NCBI GenBank assembly: GCA_052168355.1
Contig: JBQLZQ010000084.1
Location: forward strand, 73,410 to 137,409
Reading direction: 5' to 3'
Source: JBQLZQ01 sp052168355
GTDB taxonomy: Bacteria > Pseudomonadota > Alphaproteobacteria > DSM-16000 > Inquilinaceae
Length of the DNA: 64,000 bases
Position 1 is the first letter of the stretch. Every line of letters begins with the position of its first letter. The notes beneath the pieces were generated by a model that did no database searches, was not told the DNA's origin, and saw only the letters and a list, made by a program, of their open reading frames with translations. The translations under genes were made by a program, and so were the position numbers. This document shows positions 43,376 to 52,869 of the stretch, piece by piece.

Positions 43376-44593
43376 TCAACTCTCATAGGGTTCGAGGATC
43401 AGGTCGCGGGTGACCATCACGCGGACGGGGAAACCCGGACGGATGGTCAGTGTCGGCGGCACGGTGAGTTGACGGCGGACGATCTCGTCACCGGCGCGGC
43501 CGACCGTGTCCTGGGCGCCGTCGCGTATCGCCTCGGCGATCTCGTCGTCCTCGTCCTGGCCGAACTCCAGGCCGATATTGAGGATGGTCGCGAGACCGGC
43601 GGCGCGTAGGAGTTGGCCCCATTGATAGTCGACGCCGTCTTCGAGCCCGGCATATCCGGCTTCGTCGGCGCCGGGCTGGCGTTCCAGGACGATGGAGCGC
43701 CCGTTGGGTAGGATCATCCGGGTCCAGACCAAAAGCACGCGGCGCTGGCCGAAGGCGACCCGGCTGTCATACTCGCCGATGAGCCGTGCGCCTTGCGGAA
43801 CAAGCAGGAAGCGGCCGGTTGGGCTGTCATAGATATGCTCGGTAACTTGGGCGGTGATCTGTCCGGGCAGATCGGAGCGCAGGCCGGTCACCAGTGCGGC
43901 GGGTATCACCGCGCCGGCCTGGAGCACGTAAGGGCTTGCTGGGTCCACGAGACGTTCCGCGCTCATGGTGCGGCGATCGACGGGCTCGTCGAGAAACGCC
44001 TGGCGCCTCTCGATGGCGTCCGGCTCCGACCCTGTTTGCGCGACGGCCGGGAACACCGTCTGCGGATCGATCTGCGGGCCCGCCGGGGCTGTGACGTCCA
44101 GCGGTCCACCGCTTTCGGCGGTGCTGGCATCATGGAACAATCGGCTGAGGCGCGCGGCTTCCTGCTCCTGCAAGCGCATCTGTTCTTCGGGGTCCATAGC
44201 CGGACCGGGGGCGACCGGCGCAACCGGGACCGGCTCACCGCGCTCACGCGCGGCCAGCACCGGCCGCCCGAGCTCGCCCGGAAGCGGCGGCCCGAGTTGC
44301 GGGACCTGGCTGTAATCCTCCGGCAGCGACAAGAGCTCGTCGGCAGTCGGAACGCGTTCGGTGTTGAACAGCTCCGCCGGTCCATCGCCGCGTTCCGGAT
44401 CCTGCAGGGCGACGATCAGGATCGCGCCGAGGCTCAAGCCGCCTACCGCGGCGAGGATGCCGAGCGTCCTGCGGGAGAGGCGCATGACCCGCGGTGGATT
44501 GGGCCGCAGGCGCAACTCGGCGGCGATCTCCGCCTCGGGACGCGGACCGGGCCGGATCTCCTTCTCTTCCCGGCCATCGCCTTGGTCGCTCAT
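43376..44593 (-). CDS. trbI: Conjugal transfer protein TrbI (VirB10-like)
   Basis: 405 aa. A single membrane helix near residues 46-66 (LGILAAVGGLSLGAILIVAL) is followed by a proline-rich periplasmic linker and the VirB10 domain (LQAGAVIPAALVTGLRSDLPGQI, LLVPQGARLIGEYDS, IVLERQPGADEAG). It bridges inner and outer membranes in the type IV secretion channel. Its start overlaps the trbG stop (ATGA). Confidence 0.95.
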   Translation of the reverse strand: MSDQGDGREEKEIRPGPRPEAEIAAELRLRPNPPRVMRLSRRTLGILAAVGGLSLGAILIVALQDPERGDGPAELFNTERVPTADELLSLPEDYSQVPQLGPPLPGELGRPVLAARERGEPVPVAPVAPGPAMDPEEQMRLQEQEAARLSRLFHDASTAESGGPLDVTAPAGPQIDPQTVFPAVAQTGSEPDAIERRQAFLDEPVDRRTMSAERLVDPASPYVLQAGAVIPAALVTGLRSDLPGQITAQVTEHIYDSPTGRFLLVPQGARLIGEYDSRVAFGQRRVLLVWTRMILPNGRSIVLERQPGADEAGYAGLEDGVDYQWGQLLRAAGLATILNIGLEFGQDEDDEIAEAIRDGAQDTVGRAGDEIVRRQLTVPPTLTIRPGFPVRVMVTRDLILEPYES

Positions 44594-45612
44594 GAGTCCG
44601 CTCCGACATGGCGTTCTGGCGCGCGCCGCACGCCGTCGGTGCGGACGATGCGCACCACCTGCTGACGATCGCCGAGACGCAGTTCCGCGGCGGCGAAGAG
44701 CCGATCGACGATTATGTAGTTGCGGCGGATGCGGTAATTGACGAGCTGGCCTTCGCCTTCCGGCCCGATGATGAAGAGCGGCGGCATCTCGCCCTGGCCG
44801 ATGCCGCGCGGGAACTCGATGAAGACCTGCCTTCCGTCGTCGAAGGCGCGGCGCGGACGCCAGGGCGGCCGGTCGCCTTCGATACGGTAGCGGAAGCGGA
44901 GATTATCGAGGGCGACGTCGCGACCGATTGGGAGCGCGACCTCGGCGTCGGCGTTGCCGCGCCGGAGCGCGATCAATTCGTCCTGCGGGTAGCGCCAGGA
45001 CACCGATGCCATATAGGCGCTCGGATGCGCGCGCAGCTCCAGATGGTAGGTCCGCCGGTCGGTATTGATGACCAGGTTGGTGACGATGTCGGGCCGGGTC
45101 GGCTTGACCAGGATGTGCGTGCGCTGCGTGTCGCCCGCGCCGCTGATCGTATCGCCGATGATCCAGCGGGCCGTGTCTCCGGCTGCGATCGGGCCGTTGC
45201 CGACAAGGCCTTCGCCCGGCTGCAATGCGATGTCCGTGACCTGTCCGGGCGACGAATAGACCTGATAAAGCGCCCCGGCGCTGTAGGGGTAGAGCTGCAC
45301 CGCGTTGATGAAACCGTCTCGCACGGGCTCGATGCGCGCGGCCGCGTTGGCCTCTTCGATCCGCTCGGACGGCTCGCCGGCTTCGGGGAGCGGCCCCCCA
45401 TCTTCCACGGGCATGAGTTGTCCGGGAAGGGGCAAAGGCACAGGCCGCTCGACCACTTCCACCGGGCGGGCGGGCTCCGGCAGAAGCGTCGCCTCGATCG
45501 GCGGCTCGTCATACTCGATCTGCGGCGGGCGGAAGGTCGCGCAGCCCGCCAGCGCGGTCGCCGCGAGCAGGATCGCCGGAAGCGCCGCAGAGTTAAGGGT
45601 GTTGTATTTCAT
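44590..45612 (-). CDS. trbG: Conjugal transfer protein TrbG (VirB9-like lipoprotein)
   Basis: 340 aa from the ATG at 45612, overlapping the trbF stop. A lipoprotein signal ends in LAGC (ATALAGCATF). The C-terminal half holds the VirB9 domain (SVSWRYPQDELIALRR, LRFRYRIEG, VFIEFPRGI, YIIVDRLFAAAELRLG). It forms the outer-membrane core complex with TrbI and TrbH/VirB7-type lipoproteins. A much longer open frame upstream of this start overlaps trbF and is not real. Confidence 0.95.
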   Translation of the reverse strand: MKYNTLNSAALPAILLAATALAGCATFRPPQIEYDEPPIEATLLPEPARPVEVVERPVPLPLPGQLMPVEDGGPLPEAGEPSERIEEANAAARIEPVRDGFINAVQLYPYSAGALYQVYSSPGQVTDIALQPGEGLVGNGPIAAGDTARWIIGDTISGAGDTQRTHILVKPTRPDIVTNLVINTDRRTYHLELRAHPSAYMASVSWRYPQDELIALRRGNADAEVALPIGRDVALDNLRFRYRIEGDRPPWRPRRAFDDGRQVFIEFPRGIGQGEMPPLFIIGPEGEGQLVNYRIRRNYIIVDRLFAAAELRLGDRQQVVRIVRTDGVRRAPERHVGADS

Positions 45613-46298
45613 TGGGCGCTCTCCCGTGACCAGTTGATGGCGTGAACGAAGATACCGAGCGGATTGCTGCGCAGCCGCTCCGCGTCGCGCGGCGGCTGGA
45701 TCGCGATGGTGAGGATGGCAGTCCAACGCTCGGTGGCGGCGAGCTGGCCGTTCTGGTAGCGGCGTTCGATCCAGGCGACGCGAAAGCTGGTGTCGGACGC
45801 GCGGATGACGCTGGAGACCTCGACGGAGATCTGGGTTTGGCCGACCCGCGCGAAGGGATCGTTGATCCGCGCATAGTCGTTGAGCGCCAGAGCGCCGCGA
45901 TCGGTGGTGAAGTCGTAGGCGCGTAGCCAGTTCTGCCGCAGCACGATCGGATCGGCCGGGACTTGCCGGACGCTCTCGATGAAGCGGGCCAGGTGGAAGG
46001 CGATCTGCGGATCGGTCGGCCGGTAGTCCGCGGTTGCAGGCGCCACGGCCTGCGCCTGACCGAGTTCGTCCACCTCCACGACATAAGGGACGATGGTCCC
46101 TTGCGTCGATTGCCATGCCAGCGCGCCGGCCAGTCCGCCGGAGAGCGCGAGACAGCAGAACGCCATGAGCCGCCAGTTGCGCGCCTGAACCCGCGCCGAG
46201 CCGATGCGCTCGTCCCAGGCTTGCGCCGCCTTCTGATAGGGCGTGACCGGCTCGGGGCTCGTGGCGTAGCGGACGCTGGGGCGTTTGAAGAGGCTCAT
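45609..46298 (-). CDS. trbF: Conjugal transfer protein TrbF (VirB8-like)
   Basis: 229 aa. One helix near residues 46-65 (LMAFCCLALSGGLAGAL) anchors a periplasmic VirB8 fold (FHLARFIESVRQVPADP, NQWLRAYDF-like region, RVAWIERRYQNG). It overlaps trbL (ATGA at 46295-46298) and trbG (ATGA at 45609-45612). It belongs to the inner-membrane complex of the secretion apparatus. Confidence 0.95.
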   Translation of the reverse strand: MSLFKRPSVRYATSPEPVTPYQKAAQAWDERIGSARVQARNWRLMAFCCLALSGGLAGALAWQSTQGTIVPYVVEVDELGQAQAVAPATADYRPTDPQIAFHLARFIESVRQVPADPIVLRQNWLRAYDFTTDRGALALNDYARINDPFARVGQTQISVEVSSVIRASDTSFRVAWIERRYQNGQLAATERWTAILTIAIQPPRDAERLRSNPLGIFVHAINWSRESAQ

Positions 46299-47590
46299 GG
46301 TTTCTCCGAAAGACTGACCGACGTGCCCCCACCGCCATGGTCGCCGGAGCGGACGACATGGGCGGCCGTGGCGACGCCGTGATTGAGGGTCTGCTGGCGC
46401 CGGAGGCGCTGCGCCCAGGCGGGCGGGCCGTCATTTGCGGGCGCCGGCATGTCCGGCGTGTTCGAGAACTTGCCGCCGGTCGCGGTGAACGCGGCCCGCG
46501 ATCCGCTTTGATAGCTCTCCTTCATCGCGCCGGCGGCCTTGCGCAGCGGACTTCCCGCCGCGCTCATCCCGGCCTTGCCGACATTCGCGAGACCGGCGGC
46601 GACACCGGATGCGCCGCCGCCAGCGCCCGAACTGCCGAGGCGATAGGCGGTCGACGCGCCGCCGGCGACGGAGGCCGCGCCGCGCGCGCCGGCGCCAACC
46701 GCTCCAACGGCCATACCGCCGGCCATGGCGCCGCCGACCATTATTCCGCCGGCGGCAAGCCCGGTCCCGACTGCGACGCCCGCTCCGAGCTGCGGGCCGC
46801 CCGAGACGATGCCGTTGGCGATGCCGGGTCCGAAGATGCCGAGCGCGAGCAGCGACAGCGCCGCGAGTACGACTGCCATGGCGTCCTCGATGGTCGGCTC
46901 GCCGGTGAAGCCGGCGGTGAACTCGCCGAAGATCGTCGATCCGATGCCGACGATGACCGCGAGCACCAGGACCTTGACGCCCGAGGAGATGACGAGGCCG
47001 AGCACGCGTTCGGCCATGAACGCGGTTTTGCCGAACAGGCCGAAGGGCACGAGGACAAAGCCGGCGAGCGTCGCCAGTTTGAATTCGATCAGGGTGACGA
47101 AGAGCTGGATCGCCAGGATGAAGAAGGAGAGCAGAACGATCACCCAGGCGAACATCAGGATCGCGATCTGGATGAAGTTCTCGAAGAAGGAGACGAAGCC
47201 CATCAGCTCGCCGATGGCTTCGAGCAGCGGTCGGCCGGCGTCGAGGCCGACCTGCGCGATGCGGCCCGGCTGGAGTAGTTCGCCCGCCGAGAGGCTGCCG
47301 CCCGAGGCGATCAGCCCCAATCCGGCGAAGCTTTCGAAGACGATGCGCGCGAGCGCGTTCCAGTTACCGATGATGAAGGCAAAGACGCCGACGAAGAGCG
47401 TCTTCTTGACGAGCCGCGCGATGATGTCGTCGTCGGCGCCCCAGGCCCAGAACAGCGCGGCGAGCGTGACGTCGATGACGATCAGCGTGGTGGCGAGGAA
47501 AGCGACATCGCCGCCGAGCAGCCCGAAGCCTGAGTCGATGTAAGACGTGAAAACGTCCAGGAAGCGGTCGATGACGCCGACGCCGTCCAT
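46295..47590 (-). CDS. trbL: Conjugal transfer protein TrbL (VirB6-like)
   Basis: 431 aa from the ATG at 47590 (MDGVGVIDRFL). About six membrane helices occupy the first 270 residues, including VTLAALFWAWG and IAILMFAWVIVLLSFFILAI. A Gly/Ala-rich tail follows (GGIMVGGAMAGGMAVGAVGAG). It is the polytopic inner-membrane channel component. An upstream in-frame extension overlaps trbK and lacks a site. Confidence 0.95.
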   Translation of the reverse strand: MDGVGVIDRFLDVFTSYIDSGFGLLGGDVAFLATTLIVIDVTLAALFWAWGADDDIIARLVKKTLFVGVFAFIIGNWNALARIVFESFAGLGLIASGGSLSAGELLQPGRIAQVGLDAGRPLLEAIGELMGFVSFFENFIQIAILMFAWVIVLLSFFILAIQLFVTLIEFKLATLAGFVLVPFGLFGKTAFMAERVLGLVISSGVKVLVLAVIVGIGSTIFGEFTAGFTGEPTIEDAMAVVLAALSLLALGIFGPGIANGIVSGGPQLGAGVAVGTGLAAGGIMVGGAMAGGMAVGAVGAGARGAASVAGGASTAYRLGSSGAGGGASGVAAGLANVGKAGMSAAGSPLRKAAGAMKESYQSGSRAAFTATGGKFSNTPDMPAPANDGPPAWAQRLRRQQTLNHGVATAAHVVRSGDHGGGGTSVSLSEKP

Positions 47591-47591
47591 C

Positions 47592-47870
47592 TCACTCTTC
47601 CCCGGCCGGCATGTCGCCAGTGGAACCGAAAAACCGGCGACGGTTCTTGGCCCACGCCGCCTGGCACGCCGCATCAGTCGCCAGGTCTTCAGGCGTGATG
47701 GTCCGGCAGCGCATGAGTTCCGCGCGCAGCGGATCGTCTTCAAGCGTCGCCGGCGCCCGAGCGGATGGCGGCGTCACGCTGTCGGCGAGTTCGATCGCGG
47801 CCATGAGCGCCGCGATGCCGCCCATACCGATGGCGATCAGCCGCAGGATCGTGTCGGGTCCGGCGCGCAT
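47592..47870 (-). CDS. trbK: Putative entry exclusion protein TrbK (TrbK-alt type)
   Basis: 92 aa. A membrane helix near residues 8-28 is followed by DPLRAELMRCRTITPEDLATDAACQAAWAKNRRRFF, typical of the alternative TrbK family located between trbJ and trbL. Entry exclusion reduces transfer into cells that already carry the element. The symbol follows position and pattern, not a demonstrated activity. Confidence 0.88.
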   Translation of the reverse strand: MRAGPDTILRLIAIGMGGIAALMAAIELADSVTPPSARAPATLEDDPLRAELMRCRTITPEDLATDAACQAAWAKNRRRFFGSTGDMPAGEE

Positions 47871-47872
47871 GC

Positions 47873-48649
47873 TCAGCCCCCGAACATCCGGACGGTGGTG
47901 GGCTCATAGCCCGTGCCGTAGTCGAGGAATTGGTTGAGATTCTCGCGGGCTTGGGCTTCGGCCGAGGCGCGCCGCGCGGCTTCGAGCGCCTGGGCGCGGT
48001 TCTGCGCCGCGATGGCAGCCGTCAGGTCGGCCATCTGGGTCGATTGCAGCGCGAGGAGCTGATTGCCGGCTTGCGCGGCCTGTAAGGCGCCGGTCGCGCC
48101 CTGGCTCTGCGCGACGAGCGTCTGTATCTCGGCGCGCGCGCTCTCGATGTTGCCGACGACCCCGGCCTGGACGCGCAAGGCGTCCTCGAAGCCGGCCACC
48201 GAGTTGCGCCAGCGCTCGCGGGCGCCCGTCACCCGGGCGGCGAAGTCGCCGGTTCCGGCCGCCTCGCCATAGTCTTGCGCGAAGGCTTGCTCGATGTCGG
48301 CGACCGCGTGCGCGATCCGTTGGGCTTCGGAAAGAAGTTGCTGCGTGCGCTGTACGGACGCTTGCAGTTGCCCGAGTGACGAATGCGGCAGGCTCGCGAG
48401 ATTGCGCGCCTGATTGATCAGCATCTGCGCTTCGTTCTGGAGCTGGGCGATCTGGTTGTTGATCTGCTCCAGCGCGCGGGCGGCGGTCAGCAGGTTCTCG
48501 GCGTGGTTGGTCGGGTCGTAGACGATGCCGCCAAACCCGCCGCCGAAGAAGGCGTGGGCCGGCGGCGCGGTGATCGTGGTAACGCCAATGGCGGCCGACG
48601 TCACAAGGCTCGCGGCGACAAGGGCGTTGCGCAAGGGTTTACGGATCAT
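47873..48649 (-). CDS. trbJ: Conjugal transfer protein TrbJ (VirB5-like)
   Basis: 258 aa with a signal peptide ending around PPAHAFFGGGFGG. The mature part is helical with heptad-like stretches (RALEQINNQIAQLQNEAQML, QRTQQLLSEAQRIAHAV). VirB5-type proteins are minor pilus or adhesion components in the periplasm. The start overlaps the 3' end of trbE by 11 bases. Confidence 0.93.
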   Translation of the reverse strand: MIRKPLRNALVAASLVTSAAIGVTTITAPPAHAFFGGGFGGIVYDPTNHAENLLTAARALEQINNQIAQLQNEAQMLINQARNLASLPHSSLGQLQASVQRTQQLLSEAQRIAHAVADIEQAFAQDYGEAAGTGDFAARVTGARERWRNSVAGFEDALRVQAGVVGNIESARAEIQTLVAQSQGATGALQAAQAGNQLLALQSTQMADLTAAIAAQNRAQALEAARRASAEAQARENLNQFLDYGTGYEPTTVRMFGG

Positions 48650-51077
48650 CTGAGGTCTCCTGTGCTGGTGGATCGAGAAGGTCCGCGGCCCACTGGAGGC
48701 CGCGATGCTGGAGCCAGGCGGCGGCGAAGCCGTCCGGCCCTTGCTCGCCGAGCACTTCGGTGATGGCGGCGTGATCGGTCTTGGAAGACGCGGCCGTGAA
48801 GGCGAGCGCGACCTCGCCGAGGCCGAGTTCGAACAGCCGGTTGCCGCGCCGGGATTGGGCGTAGTAGTCGCGCTTCGGCGTCGCGCGGGCGAGGATCTCG
48901 ATCTGCCGGTCGTTGAGACCGAAGCGCCCGTAGATGGCCGCGATCTGTGGCTCGAAGGCGCGTTCGTTCGGCAGAAACACCCGCGTCGGGCAGCTCTCGA
49001 TGATCGCCGGGGCGATATTCGATCCGTCCACGTCCGACAGCGACTGGGTGGCGAAGACGACGCTGGCGTTCTTCTTGCGGAGCGTCTTCAGCCATTCCTT
49101 GAGCTGACCGCCGAAGGTGGCGTCGTCGAGCGCGAGCCAGCCCTCATCGACGATGATCAGGCTCGGCCGCCCGTCGAGACGGCCCTCAATGCGGTGAAAC
49201 AGATAGGCGAGCACCGCGGGAGCGGCAGCCCTGCCGATCAGCCCTTCGGTCTCGAACGCCTGCACATCGGCGACGCCCAGCGCCTCATGCTCGGCATCCA
49301 ACAACCGACCGAACGGCCCGCCGATGCAATAGGGCTGGAGCGCGCGCTTGAGCTCCTGCGATTGGAGGAGCACGGACAGGCCGGTGAGCGTGCGTTCCTC
49401 CACCGGCGCGGAGGCGAGCGAGGTCAGCGCCGACCAGAGATGATCCTTGGCGGTCGGATCGATGGCTATGCCCTCGCGCCCGAGCAGGCCTGCGAGCCAA
49501 TCCTGCGCCCAACTCCGTTCGGCCCCGTCGTCGATCCGGGCGAGCGGCTGCAGCGAGACAGCATCCTCGGTGTCCGACAGCGCGCCAGCGAGATCTTCGA
49601 AGTCGCCGCCCATCGCGAGCGTCGCGCAGCGGATCGACCCGCCGAAATCGAAGGCGAAGACTTGGGCATCCGCGTAGCGCCGGAACTGAAGCGCCATGAG
49701 CGCCAATAGGACGCTCTTGCCCGTGCCGGTTGGTCCGACGATCAGCGTATGGCCGACATCGCCGACATGGGTCGAGAAGCGAAACGGCGTCGAGCCTTCC
49801 GTGTCGGCGAAGAACAGCGGCGGTCCGTCGAGATGGTCGTTCCGCGCCGGCCCGGCCCAGACCGCCGAGAGCGGGATCATGTGGGCGAGGTTGAGGGTCG
49901 AGAGTGGCGGCTGACGGACATTGGCGTAGAGATGGCCGGGCAGCGATCCGAGCCAGGCTTCGACAGCGTTCAGGGTCTCCGCCATGCAGGTGAAGTCGCG
50001 GCCCTGGACGATCTTCTCGACGGTTTTCAGCTTCGCTTCGGCTGTGCGCTCGTCCTCGTCCCACACCGTCACGGTGGCGGTGACATAGGCGGCGCCGACC
50101 AAGTCCGAGCCGAGTTCCTGCAACGCTTCGTCCGCGTCTACCGCTTTGTTGGCGGCGTCGGAGTCCATGAGCGTCGAGGCTTCGTTGGTCATCACCTCCT
50201 TGAGGATCGCGGCGATGCCCTTTCGCTTGGCGAACCATTGCCGGCGGATGCGGGTGAAGAGCTTGGCGGCGTCGGTCTTGTCGAGACAGATCGCGCGGGT
50301 CGCCCAGCGATACTCGAACGCCTGACCGTTGAGTTCGTCGAGCAGCCCGGGCCAGGTCGCGGTCGGAAAGCCGACGATGGTCAGCGTCTTGAGATGCGTG
50401 TCGTCCAATCGCGGCGCGAGGCCGCCGACGAGACCGCAATCGGCGAGCAGCGCGTCGAGATACATCGGCGTCTCGGGGACGCGCACGCGCTGGCGGTGCG
50501 TCGAGATCGTCGAATGCAGATAGGTCAGCGTCTCCTCGTCGGAGAGCCAGGCCGCCGCCGGCATGAAGCCGTCGAGCAGGCCGAGCAGGCTGTCGGTGCG
50601 CCCGATGAAGCTCGTCAGATGCTCGCGCGGATCGGCGCCGCCGTCCTCGGCGCCCTCATAGAGCCAGCGTTCGGCGCGGCTGGTGTCGTCGGCCGGCGGC
50701 ATCCAGACGAGCGTCAGGAAATAGGCGCTCTCGAAATGCGAACCGGCTTCTTCAAATTGCGCTCGTCGTTCGGCGTCGACCAGGGCCGAAACCGGATCGG
50801 GAAACTCCGACAGCGGATAGTCTCGGGCCGGGAGCCGTTGCGCTTCGACGAACACCGCCCAGCCCGATCCGAGCCGCCGGAAGGCGCTGTTGAGCCGGCC
50901 GGCGGTAGCGACCAACTCGGCCGGTGTCGCCGAGTCGAGATCGGGACCGCGAAACTGCGCCGTGCGCTGAAGACTGCCGTCCTTGTTGAGGACGACGCCC
51001 TCAGCGATCAGCGCCGCCCAGGGCAGGAAGTCGGCGAGCTTCGAGGCTTTGGAGCGGTATTCGGCGAGGCGCATCAT
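48639..51077 (-). CDS. trbE: Conjugal transfer ATPase TrbE (VirB4-like)
   Basis: 812 aa from the first of two adjacent ATG codons (51077 and 51074). Walker A GPTGTGKSVLL lies near residue 447 and the Walker B region LIIVDEGWLAL is downstream; a CagE/TrbE/VirB N-terminal domain precedes. It energises assembly and secretion at the cytoplasmic face. It is the longest gene of the cluster and is colinear with trbD upstream. Confidence 0.96.
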   Translation of the reverse strand: MMRLAEYRSKASKLADFLPWAALIAEGVVLNKDGSLQRTAQFRGPDLDSATPAELVATAGRLNSAFRRLGSGWAVFVEAQRLPARDYPLSEFPDPVSALVDAERRAQFEEAGSHFESAYFLTLVWMPPADDTSRAERWLYEGAEDGGADPREHLTSFIGRTDSLLGLLDGFMPAAAWLSDEETLTYLHSTISTHRQRVRVPETPMYLDALLADCGLVGGLAPRLDDTHLKTLTIVGFPTATWPGLLDELNGQAFEYRWATRAICLDKTDAAKLFTRIRRQWFAKRKGIAAILKEVMTNEASTLMDSDAANKAVDADEALQELGSDLVGAAYVTATVTVWDEDERTAEAKLKTVEKIVQGRDFTCMAETLNAVEAWLGSLPGHLYANVRQPPLSTLNLAHMIPLSAVWAGPARNDHLDGPPLFFADTEGSTPFRFSTHVGDVGHTLIVGPTGTGKSVLLALMALQFRRYADAQVFAFDFGGSIRCATLAMGGDFEDLAGALSDTEDAVSLQPLARIDDGAERSWAQDWLAGLLGREGIAIDPTAKDHLWSALTSLASAPVEERTLTGLSVLLQSQELKRALQPYCIGGPFGRLLDAEHEALGVADVQAFETEGLIGRAAAPAVLAYLFHRIEGRLDGRPSLIIVDEGWLALDDATFGGQLKEWLKTLRKKNASVVFATQSLSDVDGSNIAPAIIESCPTRVFLPNERAFEPQIAAIYGRFGLNDRQIEILARATPKRDYYAQSRRGNRLFELGLGEVALAFTAASSKTDHAAITEVLGEQGPDGFAAAWLQHRGLQWAADLLDPPAQETSDDP

Positions 51078-51081
51078 CGGC

Positions 51082-51351
51082 TCACACCTCGAACCAGGTC
51101 GGGAAGCGCAGATGTCGGCGCGTGACGTCGACGATGTCCGGGTCGCGCTTGGCGGCCCAGACGGCCAGGAGATGCCCAACCAGCCAGAGCAACAGGCCGA
51201 CGAGCCAGAGCCGCAGGCCCAGACCGACGGCGGCTGCGAGCGTGCCGTTGGCGATGGCGATCGCCCGCGGCGCGCCGCCGAGCAGGATCGGCTCGATCAG
51301 CGCACGGTGGACCGGCGCGGTGAAGCCGGGGATGTCGGCGCCGTCCTGCAT
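51082..51351 (-). CDS. trbD: Conjugal transfer protein TrbD (VirB3-like)
   Basis: 89 aa with a double hydrophobic segment (GLGLRLWLVGLLLWLVGHLLAVWAA) and the VirB3 N-terminal pattern (FTAPVHRALIEPILLGGAPRA). Its ATG shares one base with the trbC stop. It is an inner-membrane partner of TrbE. Confidence 0.94.
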   Translation of the reverse strand: MQDGADIPGFTAPVHRALIEPILLGGAPRAIAIANGTLAAAVGLGLRLWLVGLLLWLVGHLLAVWAAKRDPDIVDVTRRHLRFPTWFEV

Positions 51352-51680
51352 CAGACCAGCGCCCCGCCGCCGAAGTCGAAAAAGGTCAGGAAGAAGGACG
51401 ACGCGGCGAACGCGATCGAGATGCCGAAGACGATCTGCACCAGCCGGCGGAAGCCGCCGCTGGAGTCACCGAAGGCGAGCGTCAGCCCGGTGATGATAAT
51501 GATGATCACGGCGACGATCTTGGCGACCGGTCCTTCGATGGATTCGAGGATCGCCTGCAGCGGCTCCTCCCAGGGCATGCCGGAGCCGGCCGCGTAAGCC
51601 GGGTCGGCGATCAGGACGCCGAGCACGAGCGCTGTCAGGTAATAGGGCCAGTGCGGATAGAGGATCGATGTTCTGGTCAC
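51351..51680 (-). CDS. trbC: Conjugal transfer pilin TrbC (VirB2-like)
   Basis: 109 aa from a GTG at 51680 that overlaps the trbB stop (GTGA). A signal-like first helix (YYLTALVLGVLIADPAYA) precedes two hydrophobic helices (AKIVAVIIIIITGLTLAFG, IVFGISIAFAASSFFLTFF), as in cyclised TrbC pilins. A longer frame reaching into trbB is not real. It forms the conjugative pilus. Confidence 0.93.
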   Translation of the reverse strand: MTRTSILYPHWPYYLTALVLGVLIADPAYAAGSGMPWEEPLQAILESIEGPVAKIVAVIIIIITGLTLAFGDSSGGFRRLVQIVFGISIAFAASSFFLTFFDFGGGALV

Positions 51681-52648
51681 TGAGGGTCTCCTTGCTTGTG
51701 GCTGAGGGCGTAATCGCCTTGGGGGTCGAGGCCGGTGACGCGGGCGAGCTCGGCGAGGCGCCGGTCGGCCCCGCGGCCGGAAAGCACGGCGACGAGATCG
51801 ATGGTCTCGGCGATCAGCGCGCGCGGGACGGTGACGACGGCTTCCTGGATGAGTTGTTCGAGACGGCGCAGTGCGCCGACGGCGGAGCCGGCGTGGATCG
51901 TCCCGACGCCGCCCGGATGGCCGGTGCCCCAGGCTTTGAGGAGGTCCAGCGCTTCGGACCCGCGCACCTCGCCGATGGGGATGCGATCCGGGCGCAGCCG
52001 GAGCGATGAGCGCACGAGATCGGAGAGAGTCGCCACACCGTCCTTTGTGCGCAGCGCGACCAGATTGGGCGTCAGGCATTGCAGTTCGCGCGTATCCTCG
52101 ATCAGAACGACGCGATCGGAGGATTTGGCGACTTCGGCGAGCAGCGCGTTGGTCAACGTCGTCTTGCCGGTCGATGTGCCGCCAGCGACCAGGATGTTAC
52201 GGCGCTCGGCGACGGCGATACGCAGCGCGTCGGCTTCAACGCCTGACATGATCCCGGCGTTGACATAATCGTCGAGGGTAAACACCGCGACGGCGGGCTT
52301 GCGGATCGCGAAGGCGGGGCCCGCGACGACCGGCGGCAAAAGGCCCTCGAAGCGCTCCCCCGTCTCGGGCAGTTCGGCGGAGACGCGCGGATTGTCCGCA
52401 TGCACCTCGGCGCCGACATGGTGTGCGACGAGCCGGACGATCCGCTCGCCGTCGGCCGGCGCCAGTCGCTCGCCGGTATCCGCGAGCCCTTCCTTGAATC
52501 GGTCCAGCCAAAGACAGCCGTCCGGGTTGAGCATGATCTCGACGACGGCCGGGTCGTCGAGCCAGGCGCCGACATGCGGCCCCAGCGCGGTGCGAAGCAT
52601 GCGGGAGCCGCGCTCGATCGCTTCTGTTCGGAAAGGTTGGACGGTCAT
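51677..52648 (-). CDS. trbB: Conjugal transfer ATPase TrbB (VirB11-like)
   Basis: 323 aa. Walker A GGTSTGKTTLT is near residue 160; the Asp box (VLIEDTRELQCL), Walker B region and His box (GTGHPGGVGTIHAGS) complete the VirB11 pattern. It is a hexameric traffic ATPase. It is the first gene of the trb operon; the 220 bases upstream probably carry the operon promoter. Confidence 0.95.
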   Translation of the reverse strand: MTVQPFRTEAIERGSRMLRTALGPHVGAWLDDPAVVEIMLNPDGCLWLDRFKEGLADTGERLAPADGERIVRLVAHHVGAEVHADNPRVSAELPETGERFEGLLPPVVAGPAFAIRKPAVAVFTLDDYVNAGIMSGVEADALRIAVAERRNILVAGGTSTGKTTLTNALLAEVAKSSDRVVLIEDTRELQCLTPNLVALRTKDGVATLSDLVRSSLRLRPDRIPIGEVRGSEALDLLKAWGTGHPGGVGTIHAGSAVGALRRLEQLIQEAVVTVPRALIAETIDLVAVLSGRGADRRLAELARVTGLDPQGDYALSHKQGDPQ

Positions 52649-52869
52649 TCGCGGCCCCGCAATTGCTTACGGGGTCGACTAAGAAGACATCCGTCGGGCA
52701 GCGATCAACAGAGGTGACGGCGTAGTAGGGCTACGGCGTGCAACGACAGGGGGGATGTTCTTTGCTCTATGTCGGTTGCGCCTGCCGACCATATGCCGCT
52801 TCGGATTACCGACCGGAGGGCGTTCACCGTTGCGGATCGTTGGCGAAAGATCGATGCGACGAGGTGCGA

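Noticed and set aside
45612..46434. Upstream extension of the trbG frame to 46434
   Set aside because: It overlaps trbF entirely; trbG has its own lipoprotein signal and an ATG coupled to the trbF stop.
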